Assembly (NCBI GenBank): GCA_030019325.1
Contig: JASEFB010000030.1
Span: 1-19,660, forward strand
Direction of reading: 5' to 3'
Source of the DNA: an archaeon
GTDB lineage: Archaea > Halobacteriota > Syntropharchaeia > Alkanophagales > Methanospirareceae
DNA: 19,660 nucleotides
Under the pieces are notes generated by a model that saw only the letters and a list, made by a program, of their open reading frames with translations, had not been told where the DNA came from and did not search any database. Positions 1 through 7,692 of the stretch are shown piece by piece; positions within the stretch are counted from its first letter, which is position 1; every line of letters begins with the position of its first letter. The position numbers were made by a program, and so were the translations under genes.

Positions 1-2
1 GG

Positions 3-461
3 GCGAAGCCGGTAGAGGCAACAGATGTGGCAAAGGAAGGTGACGTAATCGTTGTGTACGCGGGTTCGAAGGATGTCGCACCCTGGGGTGAACTCGCATC
101 GTGGAGTTGTAAGCAGAAGGGCATTGCTGGCTTTGTTATAGACGGTGCTGTGCGCGATGTGGATGAAATAAGGCGAATACGATTCCCGGTTTTCGCCAGG
201 TGCATCGTGCCGAATGCAGGAGAGCCAAAAGGGTTTGGCGAAATAAACGCAGAGATAACATGCGGTGGCGCGGAAGTGAAACCCGGCGATTGGATAATCG
301 GCGATGATAACGGTGTTGTGGTCGTTCCAAAGGAGCGCGCGTATGAAATCGCACGAAGAGCAAAGGAAGTGTGGAAAGCCGAAGAACGAGTAAGGGAGGA
401 GATAAAGAGGGGTAAGACGCTCTCTCAGGTGCTGGATTTGTATCTGTGGGAGAAGAAATGA
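3..461 (+). CDS. RraA-family protein, C-terminal part (cut by the window edge)
   Basis: The reading frame is open from base 3, so the true start lies upstream; a GTG at 27 is not a convincing start because family-like sequence precedes it. The protein carries the RraA / HMG-aldolase-like core: a WGEL segment early, then DGAVRD with the Arg-Asp pair that binds pyruvate and metal in the class II pyruvate aldolases of this family, then CGGAEVKPGD and DDNGVVVVPKE near the end. The tail is a charged helix. RraA homologues are either 4-hydroxy-4-methyl-2-oxoglutarate-type aldolases or, in bacteria, RNase E regulators; in some euryarchaea the domain is fused behind hexulose-6-phosphate synthase in the ribulose monophosphate route. 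The missing N-terminus prevents deciding whether this is such a fusion. Family assignment is firm; substrate is unknown. Confidence 0.8.
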   Translation, partial: AKPVEATDVAKEGDVIVVYAGSKDVAPWGELASWSCKQKGIAGFVIDGAVRDVDEIRRIRFPVFARCIVPNAGEPKGFGEINAEITCGGAEVKPGDWIIGDDNGVVVVPKERAYEIARRAKEVWKAEERVREEIKRGKTLSQVLDLYLWEKK

Positions 462-556
462 CCTCCTGGAAAACTTCATACAAGGGTTGAGGATCCTCTT
501 AATTCTTTTAAGTAAGGGACTTACCTTATTAATTCATAAGCAAAAAAGCTAAGTAT

Positions 557-836
557 ATGAAATCAACAAAAATTGATAATGACCTGGATTTTAAGCGGAA
601 ATTGCTCTGGTGCCTTTTCTGGGCAAACAGAAAGGCTATAAGAAGAAATCGTCAAAACTATGATTCACGACTACGAATTGAATTTAGAAGAACAAGACCG
701 CAACTCTTTCCAAAAAAGCAAGAAACTATATGAGCAGGAGCTCAAAAAACTGCAGGACTAAGAGCTCGAAATAAAAATCGTTCCTAAATCAGAAGAATTA
801 GAGAAGGAGGTAGAACAAGAGGTGAAATATATTTGA
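557..836 (+). pseudogene. Possible decayed small ORF in the 462-857 gap
   Basis: The 396-base gap between the RraA gene and dnaK has no intact gene. An ATG at 557 opens 57 codons ending at a TGA (728-730). From about 640 another frame, one base on, reads as a hydrophilic Glu/Lys-rich coil; it hits TAA at 759-761 and, if that stop is ignored, continues to TGA at 834-836. The first frame switched to the second near 640 would give one continuous Lys/Glu-rich protein, so this may be a gene broken by a frameshift and a stop. No family was recognised. A TATA-like CTTTTAAGTA lies at 505-514, with a small inverted repeat GTAAG-GGA-CTTAC (512-524) overlapping it. It could equally be noncoding A-rich DNA. 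Confidence 0.2.
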
Positions 837-857
837 ACCCCTAATCATCCCGCAATC

Positions 858-2756
858 CTACTCCTTCTCCTCGTCCTTCACATCATATTCAACATCAACG
901 TACTCGCCCTCTTCCTTCTTCTCTTCGGCTCTCTTCTCTTCTCCTTTCCCCGTTCCCTCCCTTTTCTTCCTCTCCGCTTCTTCCTCTGCAGCCTTCTTTG
1001 CAGCTTCCTGATACACCACCGTCGAAACCTCGTGCAGTGCTTTCATCAGCTCATCCATATCCGTTTTTATCTTTGCCACGTCTTTTCCCTTTAACGATTC
1101 CTTCAACGTCTCCTTCGCACGCTCTACCCTCTCCTTTTGCTCTTTCGCTATCTTATCACCCAGTTCACTGAGCGTCTTCTCCGTGGTGTAAACGAGCGAA
1201 TCAGCTTGATTTCTGAGTTCTACTTCCTCTTTCCGCTTTCTATCCCCCTCACGATACTTCTCCGCCTCCTTCACCATCTCGTCTATCTCTTCTTTGGGCA
1301 GCTTCGTTGATGCAGTTATTCTGATCGAAGCCTCTCTTCTAGTCCCTAAATCCTTTGCCGTGACGTTTAAAATCCCGTTTGCATCGATATCAAACGTCAC
1401 TTCTATTTGCGGAATACCACGCGGTGCGGGAGGAATACCATCTAAATGGAATCGTCCCAACGAGGTGTTATCAGACGCCATTGGGCGCTCACCTTGTGTG
1501 ATATGTATCTCCACGCTTGTTTGACTGTCTGCTGCGGTGGTGAAGATCTGCGACTTTTTCGTTGGTATCGTGGTGTTCCGTTCTATCAAAGGAGTAGCAA
1601 CACCACCTAAGGTCTCCACACTGAGCGTAAGCGGCGTAACATCGAGTAAAACGATCTCTTCCTTCACCTGTCCAGCCAGGATGCCTGCCTGTATCGCCGC
1701 ACCGATCGCTACCGACTGCATGGGGTCAACGCCCCCCTCCGTCTTCTTACCCAGTATCCGCTCAAACCGTTCTCTCACGATTGGCATCCTCGTTGGTCCT
1801 CCTATAAGGATTATCTTGTCTATGTCACCAGGTGAGAGCTTTGCATCTTTCAAAGCTTGTCGTATCGGCGGCTCCAGCCTTCTCAGTGTCGGCTCAGCCA
1901 GTTCTTCTAATTTCGCACGCGTAAGCGTCTCCTCAAAATGCTTCGGCTCACCTTGTGAGATTGCGATGAAAGGCAGATTTATAGTGGTAGAGAGCGAAGA
2001 GGACAGTTCTATTTTTGCTCGCTCTGCTTCGTCTCGTATTCGTTGCATCGCCGTAAGGTCATTCCTCAAATCTATCCCTTCCTTCCCTTTAAATCCATTC
2101 ACAAGCCAATCTACAATGGCAGCGTCAATATCCGTGCCACCCAAACGTGTATCTCCACTGGTGGAGAGCACCTCAAATACGCCTTCACCAATCTCCATGA
2201 TCGTTACATCAAACGTGCCGCCGCCAAAGTCGAGAACGGCAACCTTATACTCTCCTTCCTTTCCAAGCCCATAAGCCATTGCCGCAGCCGTAGGTTCGTT
2301 TATTATCCGTTTTACGTCAAATCCCGCGATCTCACCAGCATCCTTGGTCGCCTGCCGCTGGTTGTCATCGAAATACGCCGGCACGGTAATAACAGCCGCA
2401 TCTACGGTCTCGCCTAAATATGCCTCTGCATCCGTCTTTATCTTCTGCAAGACCATCGCAGAAATCTCTTGCGGTGTGAACTCCTTGTTCATCGTCTTCA
2501 CATAAATCTTCTCCGAGGTCCCCATCTTCCTCTTCGCTTCTCTTACCGTTCCTTCAGGATTGACCACCGCCTGCCGCTTCGCTGCCACGCCGACTAACCT
2601 CTGACCGTCCTTTGTGAACGCCACCACCGACGGGAACATCTTTCCACCATACGCACTGCCCTCGGCACTTGGAATTATCTTTGCATCGCCACTCTCGTCT
2701 ATAAAGGCTGCTTCTGAGTTCGTGGTTCCCAGGTCAATGCCTATTATCCTTCCCAT
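858..2756 (-). CDS. dnaK: Molecular chaperone DnaK (Hsp70)
   Basis: This is a full-length Hsp70 of 632 residues, an ATP-driven cytosolic chaperone that binds exposed hydrophobic stretches of client proteins. All three family signatures are visible: IGIDLGTTNS (residues 5-14), the phosphate-loop region VAVLDFGGGTFDV, and IILIGGPTRMPIV. A substrate-binding beta domain (LLDVTPLTLSVETLGG, then ITQGERPMASDN) and a helical lid follow, ending in a Lys/Glu-rich tail with a DVEYDVKDEE-like terminus. It lies 99 bases downstream of the thermosome gene on the same strand. The partners GrpE and DnaJ are not adjacent in this window. The start has only a weak purine stretch (GAGGAA) upstream. Hsp70 is patchy in archaea and usually explained by transfer from bacteria, so this gene is probably an old import. 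Identification is very secure. Confidence 0.98.
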   Translation of the reverse strand: MGRIIGIDLGTTNSEAAFIDESGDAKIIPSAEGSAYGGKMFPSVVAFTKDGQRLVGVAAKRQAVVNPEGTVREAKRKMGTSEKIYVKTMNKEFTPQEISAMVLQKIKTDAEAYLGETVDAAVITVPAYFDDNQRQATKDAGEIAGFDVKRIINEPTAAAMAYGLGKEGEYKVAVLDFGGGTFDVTIMEIGEGVFEVLSTSGDTRLGGTDIDAAIVDWLVNGFKGKEGIDLRNDLTAMQRIRDEAERAKIELSSSLSTTINLPFIAISQGEPKHFEETLTRAKLEELAEPTLRRLEPPIRQALKDAKLSPGDIDKIILIGGPTRMPIVRERFERILGKKTEGGVDPMQSVAIGAAIQAGILAGQVKEEIVLLDVTPLTLSVETLGGVATPLIERNTTIPTKKSQIFTTAADSQTSVEIHITQGERPMASDNTSLGRFHLDGIPPAPRGIPQIEVTFDIDANGILNVTAKDLGTRREASIRITASTKLPKEEIDEMVKEAEKYREGDRKRKEEVELRNQADSLVYTTEKTLSELGDKIAKEQKERVERAKETLKESLKGKDVAKIKTDMDELMKALHEVSTVVYQEAAKKAAEEEAERKKREGTGKGEEKRAEEKKEEGEYVDVEYDVKDEEKE

Positions 2757-2815
2757 TTTTATCTATTCCTCTATTTCACGAGCTTTCTGCTAAAATCAAA
2801 AGCACTTTCACAGCG

Positions 2816-2853
2816 TTTTTTAAAAATTAAAAAAGGGAGGCGAGAAAAAAATA
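2816..2853 (-). terminator. T-rich termination zone after the thermosome gene, with possible dnaK promoter
   Basis: Read on the minus strand, the thermosome stop is followed at once by runs of seven T (2851-2845), six T (2834-2829) and five T (2826-2822), the oligo-T pattern used for archaeal intrinsic termination; no hairpin is needed. The last part, TTTTTAAAAAACG on the minus strand (about 2826-2813), could also act as a TATA box for dnaK, about 60 bases before its ATG. Both roles are inferred from sequence only. Confidence 0.4.
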
Positions 2854-2855
2854 CG

Positions 2856-4496
2856 TTAGTATTCTTCTTCCATTCCTGGATAACCGCCACCTGGAGGCAT
2901 ACCTCCACCTGCTGGCGGCGTCTTTGCACTCGCTGCAATTACATCGTCTATCCTCAGGATCATCGTTGCTGATTCCGTTCCCGAGCTTATCGCCTGTGTC
3001 TTCACTCTGAGGGGTTCGATAACACCTGCCTTGAGCATGTCTGTTGGCTCTCCCTTGAAGACATCCAAGCCTGCAGTCTTCTCTCCCTTCTCATGAGCCG
3101 AGCGAAGTGCCACGAGCATATCTATGGGGTCTAAGCCAGCATTCTCGGCAAGAGACCGTGGAATGACCTCAATAGCATCTGCAAATGCCTGTATTGCTAA
3201 CTGCTCTCGACCTCCGACGCTTGCGGCATAATCCCGCAGCTTGAGCGCCAGTTCTATCTCCCCAGCGCCTCCTCCTGCTACGTATTTGCCGTCCTCCAAT
3301 GCAACACCCACCACTCTCAGTGCGTCATTCATCCCTCGCTCTAACTCATCCACGACATGCTCCGTTCCTCCGCGTAGCAGTATGGACACCGCTTTCGGAT
3401 TCTTGCAATCCTCAACGAATATCATCTCCTCGCCGCCGATCTTCCTTTCCTCAACCAGCCCTGCGTTTCCAAGATCCTCAGATCTGACTTCCTCCAAGCT
3501 CGTCAGTATCTTCCCTCCTGTTGCGCTTGCCAACTTCTTCATGTCGCTTTCTTTCACTCTTCTCGCCGCTAAGATACCTCTTTTCGAAAGATAATGCTGT
3601 GCCAAGTCATCTATCCCTTTCTGGCAGAAGAGCACATTTGCACCACTCGTTTCTACCTTCTCCACCATCTCCTTCAACATCCTCTCCTCTTCTTCCAGGA
3701 ATGATTTTAACTGTTCTGGTGCGGTAATCTCTATCTTTGCATCCACCTCGGTCTTCTCTATCTCCAAAGCCGAATTTATCAGTGCTATCCGAGCATCCTT
3801 CACGCTCTTCGGCATTCCGGGATGCACGCGCTCCTTGTCTATTATCATGCCTTTTATCAATGTCGTATCTTCTGTGCTCCCGCCCATTTTCTTCTCCAGC
3901 TTTACTTGGTCAATATCTATCTTCTTCGCGCCCTTTTCCGCAATTGTTTTCACTGCATCCACTGCGAGGTCGGTCAAGAGCTCCCTTACAACCCCTGCAC
4001 CTTTTCCGGTCATAGACGTCATTGCTATCTTCTTTAGCGTATCTATATCATCTGGCTTGACGTCGAATGCTATCCCCTTTAAAATTTCATACGCTTTATC
4101 TGCCGCTAATCTATACCCGGTTGCGATCAACGTTGGATGTACCTCCTGTTCCAGAAGATCCTCTGCGCGCTTTAGTAACTCGCCTGCAATGACGACTGCG
4201 GTTGTTGTTCCATCACCAACCTCTTCATCTTGTGTCTTTGCTATTTCCACCATCATCTTCGCCGCCGGATGCTCGATATCCATCTCCTTCAATATCGTTG
4301 CTCCGTCGTTTGTTATGACTACATCGCCCATCGAATCCACCAACATCTTGTCCATCCCCTTCGGTCCGAGCGTCGATCTAACAGCATTTGCAACAGTCTT
4401 CGCTGCAAGAATGTTCCTGCTCTGCGCATCCCTTCCTCGTGTTCGCTCGCTTCCCTCTCTTAATATCAGTACTGGCGTTCCACCTAATTGTGCCAT
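2856..4496 (-). CDS. thsA: Thermosome subunit (group II chaperonin)
   Basis: The 546-residue product is a standard archaeal thermosome subunit, one member of the double-ring, ATP-driven folding chamber with a built-in lid. Seen are TLGPKGMDK (residues 42-50), the nucleotide-site motifs NDGATIL (63-69) and GDGTTTA (94-100), the central apical domain, and a C-terminal Gly/Met/Pro-rich tail ending in acidic residues, typical of the flexible tails inside the ring. A good ribosome binding site, AGGTGG on the minus strand at 4508-4503, sits six bases before the ATG, and a TATA box lies at 4540-4531. Only one subunit gene is in view, so whether the ring is homo- or hetero-oligomeric cannot be told. 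dnaK follows downstream, making a chaperone pair, probably with its own promoter. Confidence 0.98.
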   Translation of the reverse strand: MAQLGGTPVLILREGSERTRGRDAQSRNILAAKTVANAVRSTLGPKGMDKMLVDSMGDVVITNDGATILKEMDIEHPAAKMMVEIAKTQDEEVGDGTTTAVVIAGELLKRAEDLLEQEVHPTLIATGYRLAADKAYEILKGIAFDVKPDDIDTLKKIAMTSMTGKGAGVVRELLTDLAVDAVKTIAEKGAKKIDIDQVKLEKKMGGSTEDTTLIKGMIIDKERVHPGMPKSVKDARIALINSALEIEKTEVDAKIEITAPEQLKSFLEEEERMLKEMVEKVETSGANVLFCQKGIDDLAQHYLSKRGILAARRVKESDMKKLASATGGKILTSLEEVRSEDLGNAGLVEERKIGGEEMIFVEDCKNPKAVSILLRGGTEHVVDELERGMNDALRVVGVALEDGKYVAGGGAGEIELALKLRDYAASVGGREQLAIQAFADAIEVIPRSLAENAGLDPIDMLVALRSAHEKGEKTAGLDVFKGEPTDMLKAGVIEPLRVKTQAISSGTESATMILRIDDVIAASAKTPPAGGGMPPGGGYPGMEEEY

Positions 4497-4592
4497 GTTA
4501 TACCACCTTTATTTCTCTATATTTACGGTTCTATATAAAGATTATTTGCCATTTATAAGAGAACAAAGCCTTATGCTCTAACATAAGAGATA
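4497..4592. promoter_or_regulatory. Divergent promoter region between thsA and the UPF0216 gene, with a palindrome
   Basis: Two archaeal TATA boxes point outward. On the minus strand CTTTATATAG (4540-4531) predicts a thsA transcript starting near 4510 with a short leader that holds AGGTGG. On the plus strand ATTTATAAGA (4551-4560) predicts a start near 4580 for the UPF0216 gene, nearly leaderless. A perfect six-base inverted repeat, CTTATG-N6-CATAAG (4570-4587), covers the predicted start site of the rightward gene. It is a candidate operator. It does not match the heat-shock regulator sites known to me (Phr, HSR1). TATA boxes are likely; the regulatory role is inference. Confidence 0.55.
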
Positions 4593-5048
4593 ATGACAGA
4601 GGGCAGGTTCGACGATAAAATCTTCATGAAGGCGGTTAAAGCGCTAAACATGCATTTGCCCGGTGAAAGAAAGACCCTTTTTGACTTGCTCGACGAAGAT
4701 AAACCGGTCGTGCAGGGAAGAGATCAGTCCATGCATCGTATAAAAAGAGAAGAACTGGAGGAGATAGCGAGACTCATCCCGAAGGAGGAGTATAAAAATT
4801 TACGACTCCCTATTTACATCGAGTTAACCTCGGACTATGGTCGGGGAATAGCAAGGATACAGGGGAGGCTGGATTGCGAGATCGTGCGGCGCATATTGGG
4901 GGAAGGAAGAGAGGGAAGCGAAGAACAGCATGAAAAAGAGAGCGAAAAGGGTGACGAGATTTTTATTTATCGCGCTGATGTAAGGAGATTAAGACGTAGG
5001 TTGCCGACCACGACTGAATATGCTTTCTTTTATAGCACTTCTTCTTAG
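4593..5048 (+). CDS. UPF0216 (DUF61) family protein
   Basis: The 151-residue product matches the archaeal UPF0216 family, whose function is not established. The recognisable pattern is: ALNMHLPGERKTLFDLL near the start, then HRIKREELEEIARLIPKEEY, then LRLPIYIEL followed by YGRGIARIQGRLDCEIVRRILG, and at the end IYRADVRRLRRRLPTTTEYAFF. A Glu/Lys-rich stretch of roughly 20 residues (about 103-122) separates the last two blocks and looks like an expanded loop. The gene diverges from the thermosome gene across a 96-base promoter region and starts at an ATG about 38 bases after a TATA box, so it is probably translated from a very short leader. Family assignment is good; role unknown. Confidence 0.85.
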   Translation: MTEGRFDDKIFMKAVKALNMHLPGERKTLFDLLDEDKPVVQGRDQSMHRIKREELEEIARLIPKEEYKNLRLPIYIELTSDYGRGIARIQGRLDCEIVRRILGEGREGSEEQHEKESEKGDEIFIYRADVRRLRRRLPTTTEYAFFYSTSS

Positions 5049-5137
5049 TGTAAGATGAGAGGGCAAAAAATTTGATTGCGGAGTTTGCCACAACTTTTAA
5101 GTAGATACAAACGTAAAAGTCATCACACCGAAAAGAA

Positions 5138-5725
5138 ATGGAAGAAAAAATAGTGCTGCGTGAATATCTTTATTCTCTTCGATTCTACCTCTTGTTCGTT
5201 TCACTTATCTTCAGTGGCTCCATCGTCCTTGGGTATGTAGGGTTCATGAGCGAACTGTTTACTGAGTCATTCGAGTGGATTCAACAGCTTAGTGAGGGTT
5301 TAAAAGATTTTACACAGCTTTATCCATCATGGGTGATTTTTGTGGCTTTTTTTATTGTGATATTCTTGAACAACGCCTTTACTTGTTTCCTTAACATCAT
5401 AACAGGACCGCTCATAGGTATTTTTCCTCTGTTTTCTGCAGCTCTCAACGGTGGTTTAATCGGCTGGTTTGCCCAAGAGGAGGGTTTGATCATCTTTCTT
5501 ACGATAGTGCCCCATGGGATGTTTGAAATCCCCGCTTATTTGCTCAGTGTAGCGATTGGCTTGAGAGTGGCACGAGAAGTTTTAAAACGGAGAGAGGCAA
5601 GACGGTTAAAAATGAGGCTTGGGGAGGGGTTGAGAGTATACCTCATCTTGATTGTGCCCCTCCTTATTATTGCTGCTCTCGTTGAATCTGCATTGATTGT
5701 CATCGGCTTGTTATTAACCCCTTAA
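5138..5725 (+). CDS. SpoIIM-family (DUF95) membrane protein
   Basis: The 195-residue protein is an integral membrane protein with hydrophobic segments at about residues 15-35, 62-85, 85-110, 115-145 and 168-192. The stretch IVPHGMFEIPAYLLSVAIGLR is the hallmark of the SpoIIM/DUF95 family, conserved in archaea and bacteria far beyond sporulating species. In bacteria SpoIIM works in peptidoglycan remodelling; in archaea the role is unknown, though links to membrane organisation or transport have been suggested. A TATA-like CTTTTAAGTA lies at 5094-5103, about 40 bases before the ATG, and no Shine-Dalgarno site is evident. The metallo-hydrolase gene starts six bases after its stop, so the two are probably cotranscribed. 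Confidence 0.8.
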   Translation: MEEKIVLREYLYSLRFYLLFVSLIFSGSIVLGYVGFMSELFTESFEWIQQLSEGLKDFTQLYPSWVIFVAFFIVIFLNNAFTCFLNIITGPLIGIFPLFSAALNGGLIGWFAQEEGLIIFLTIVPHGMFEIPAYLLSVAIGLRVAREVLKRREARRLKMRLGEGLRVYLILIVPLLIIAALVESALIVIGLLLTP

Positions 5726-5731
5726 ACTACC

Positions 5732-6397
5732 ATGAGACTTCGAGATGGCGTATATTGGTATAAGGAGAAAGGGTTCTTTGATGCAAACACGTATGTAGTA
5801 AAGGACGAGCTCACCGTTCTCATAGATCCTGGATTGGAAAATTATCTGGGGCGGCGGCTTAAAGAGATACAGGCAGATGGAACAGACCCGAAGGATATTG
5901 ATCTCATACTGGTTACGCATCTCCATCCCGATCACTGTGGTGCAGCAGCAGCACTTAAGGATGTTTCAGGTGCTCAAGTTGCACTCCATCCTTCCCAACG
6001 GGAATATATTGATATTATGGCTGAGGAGGCGGTGAAATTCTTTGGCTTTGATATAACCAAGAAATTCAGTGCGGATCTTGTGCTGGGGGAGCGGTTGAGC
6101 TTGGGAAAGACTTATTTAGGGGTATTACATACGCCCGGGCATTCTCCATGCAGCATTTGTTTTTATGCGGGTGACAAAAAGATGTTAATCTGCGGTGATT
6201 TGGTCTTTGAACAAGGTGTAGGACGAACTGATTTGCCGTTTGGTAATACAGAAGAGTTGAAGAACTCCATTGAAACGGTATCAACACTGGATACGGAACT
6301 CTTGTTGCCGGGGCATGGTGGGATAATAGAAGGACGAAATAAGATCAAAAGGAATTATGAATTTATAAAAGAGGTTTATTTTAAAGCTTTCTTTTAA
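5732..6397 (+). CDS. Metallo-beta-lactamase-fold hydrolase (glyoxalase II-like)
   Basis: The 221-residue protein has the full metal-binding set of the superfamily: THLHPDH (His63, His65, Asp67, His68), His137 in TPGHSPCS, Asp156 in CGDLVF and His195 in LPGHGG. These would hold two metal ions, usually zinc or iron. The GVGRTDLPFG segment after the aspartate resembles hydroxyacylglutathione hydrolases and persulfide dioxygenases (YcbL/ETHE1 type), so a thioester or persulfide hydrolase is plausible, but archaea of this kind generally lack glutathione, so the substrate is open. There is no signal peptide; it should be cytosolic. It begins six bases after the SpoIIM-family gene and probably shares its transcript. 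Confidence 0.88.
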   Translation: MRLRDGVYWYKEKGFFDANTYVVKDELTVLIDPGLENYLGRRLKEIQADGTDPKDIDLILVTHLHPDHCGAAAALKDVSGAQVALHPSQREYIDIMAEEAVKFFGFDITKKFSADLVLGERLSLGKTYLGVLHTPGHSPCSICFYAGDKKMLICGDLVFEQGVGRTDLPFGNTEELKNSIETVSTLDTELLLPGHGGIIEGRNKIKRNYEFIKEVYFKAFF

Positions 6398-6516
6398 AGA
6401 GAAAAAGTATGCTTTGTGTACAGCTTCCTCTTGCTATTCCTTTGTTACGCTAAAATTATCCTCAGAAGACCCGTAATCCTGCTTAGAATTGTAATCGAAT
6501 AGTATATCCCTATACA

Positions 6517-7662
6517 CTACTGCACCACGTCCTCCAACTCTTCCAAGAATAAATGTATCGTATCTTCATCCACGTGCGGCATTATTATTAATCGAAGTGA
6601 TTTTGGCTTTCGGGTAACAGAAACGCGCCATCTCCTCTTTACTAATGCATTTGTTACCCTTTCCACCTCGTCTTCTGGAAAACTCAGCGTTACCACGTTC
6701 ATGACCGGCTCTATTACCGGAGAAATGCCTATCCGCTTTGCACCACTCACTAATATCCTCGTGAGCCGCATGCATTCACCTACGATTCTTTTCAGACCTT
6801 CTCTACCGAGATATTTGAGCACTGCATAGGTAGCTGCTGCGGATGCACCACTTCTCGTCCCTGTCAATGAACACTGTTCTTTAGTCGTCAGATACGGTGT
6901 AGGCACCGCTAATTCCTCTAAATACGATTCCTCTCTGAACAAAAGACATCCCGCTGGGATCGTACTCATTCCCATCTTATGCGGATCTACTGAAATTGCC
7001 CTCACCCCTTCGAGCGAGAAATCAAACTCGTATTTCGCCTCAAGAAACGGAATCACAAAACCGCCAAAAGCCGCATCAACGAATAAGAAGAGGTCTTTTT
7101 CCAGTGTGATCTCTGAAAGCTCCTTTATCGGGTCTATCTGCCCAAATTCAGTCGTTCCTGCTATTCCCACCACACTGATCGTTTTGTCATCTATCAACCG
7201 TTCTACTGAATTCACGTCCATTCTCAACTCCTCGTCCAACGATGCTTTCTTTACCTCTATGCTCAAGAGGTCCGCAATTTTGTCAAACGAGAAATGAGCT
7301 GATTCCGGCACGATTATGTTCATATCGCGCAAGCCTTCCTTCCGTTTCCTGTTCCTAATAGCTCGGATTGCCTGGATATTCGATTCCGTTCCGCCGGTGG
7401 AGATATACCCGGCAGCGTCCTCTTTACCCAGCAATGCCCCGATCATTCGTATCACCTTATTCTCCATCTCCTTTGTCCCGGGAAACAGTCCCGAATCACC
7501 CAAATTTGATTCCAAGAACATCGTGTGTGCATACACCGCGATTTCATGCGGATACGTACACATCGAACTCAAAATCCGCTCATACGATAAATCCTCCAAC
7601 TTCTTTTCCTGGAGTAGTGACTCTACCGCTTCCCTGCTCATACCTCGTTCTTCCATCTTCAT
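6517..7662 (-). CDS. mfnA: L-tyrosine / L-aspartate decarboxylase MfnA
   Basis: A PLP-dependent group II decarboxylase of about 381 residues. In methanogens MfnA turns tyrosine into tyramine for methanofuran, and some members make beta-alanine from aspartate for coenzyme A. Visible are NLGDSGLFPGT near the N-terminus, STGGTESN, AHFSFDK, VDAAFGGFVIPF, SVDPHKMG with the Schiff-base lysine (about residue 229), and LTGTRSGASAAATYAVL. The match to characterised methanogen MfnA is close along its length. The frame extends to a TTG at 7668, but the ATG at 7662 is a better start; the ATG at 7656, giving MEERGMS, is also good and has GGGGATGA just before it. It diverges from the MFS gene with about 21 bases between starts. 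It implies a methanofuran-based C1 metabolism. Confidence 0.93.
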   Translation of the reverse strand: MKMEERGMSREAVESLLQEKKLEDLSYERILSSMCTYPHEIAVYAHTMFLESNLGDSGLFPGTKEMENKVIRMIGALLGKEDAAGYISTGGTESNIQAIRAIRNRKRKEGLRDMNIIVPESAHFSFDKIADLLSIEVKKASLDEELRMDVNSVERLIDDKTISVVGIAGTTEFGQIDPIKELSEITLEKDLFLFVDAAFGGFVIPFLEAKYEFDFSLEGVRAISVDPHKMGMSTIPAGCLLFREESYLEELAVPTPYLTTKEQCSLTGTRSGASAAATYAVLKYLGREGLKRIVGECMRLTRILVSGAKRIGISPVIEPVMNVVTLSFPEDEVERVTNALVKRRWRVSVTRKPKSLRLIIMPHVDEDTIHLFLEELEDVVQ

Positions 7663-7670
7663 CCCCAAAA

Positions 7671-7692
7671 CATATACTTAATTATGTATATG
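7671..7692. promoter_or_regulatory. 22-base palindrome between mfnA and the MFS gene
   Basis: The bases form CATATAC-T-TAATTA-T-GTATATG. Seven-base outer arms are perfect, the centre TAATTA is itself a palindrome, and only the T/T pair between them fails. It fills nearly all of the spacer between the two divergent starts and overlaps the ATG codons proposed for the MFS gene (7684 and 7690). It may be a shared operator, or a symmetric AT-rich core promoter used in both directions. Confidence 0.45.

Noticed and set aside
1537..2274. Long open frame on the plus strand opposite dnaK
   Set aside because: It is the antisense of a strongly conserved Hsp70 gene, has Ser/Pro-rich low-information sequence and no family features. 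The same applies to long frames opposite thsA (3835-4581) and ligA (17848-18810).
6502..6515. Small hairpin GTATA-TCCC-TATAC between the convergent hydrolase and mfnA genes
   Set aside because: A five-base AT-rich stem without a T-run is too weak to call a terminator.
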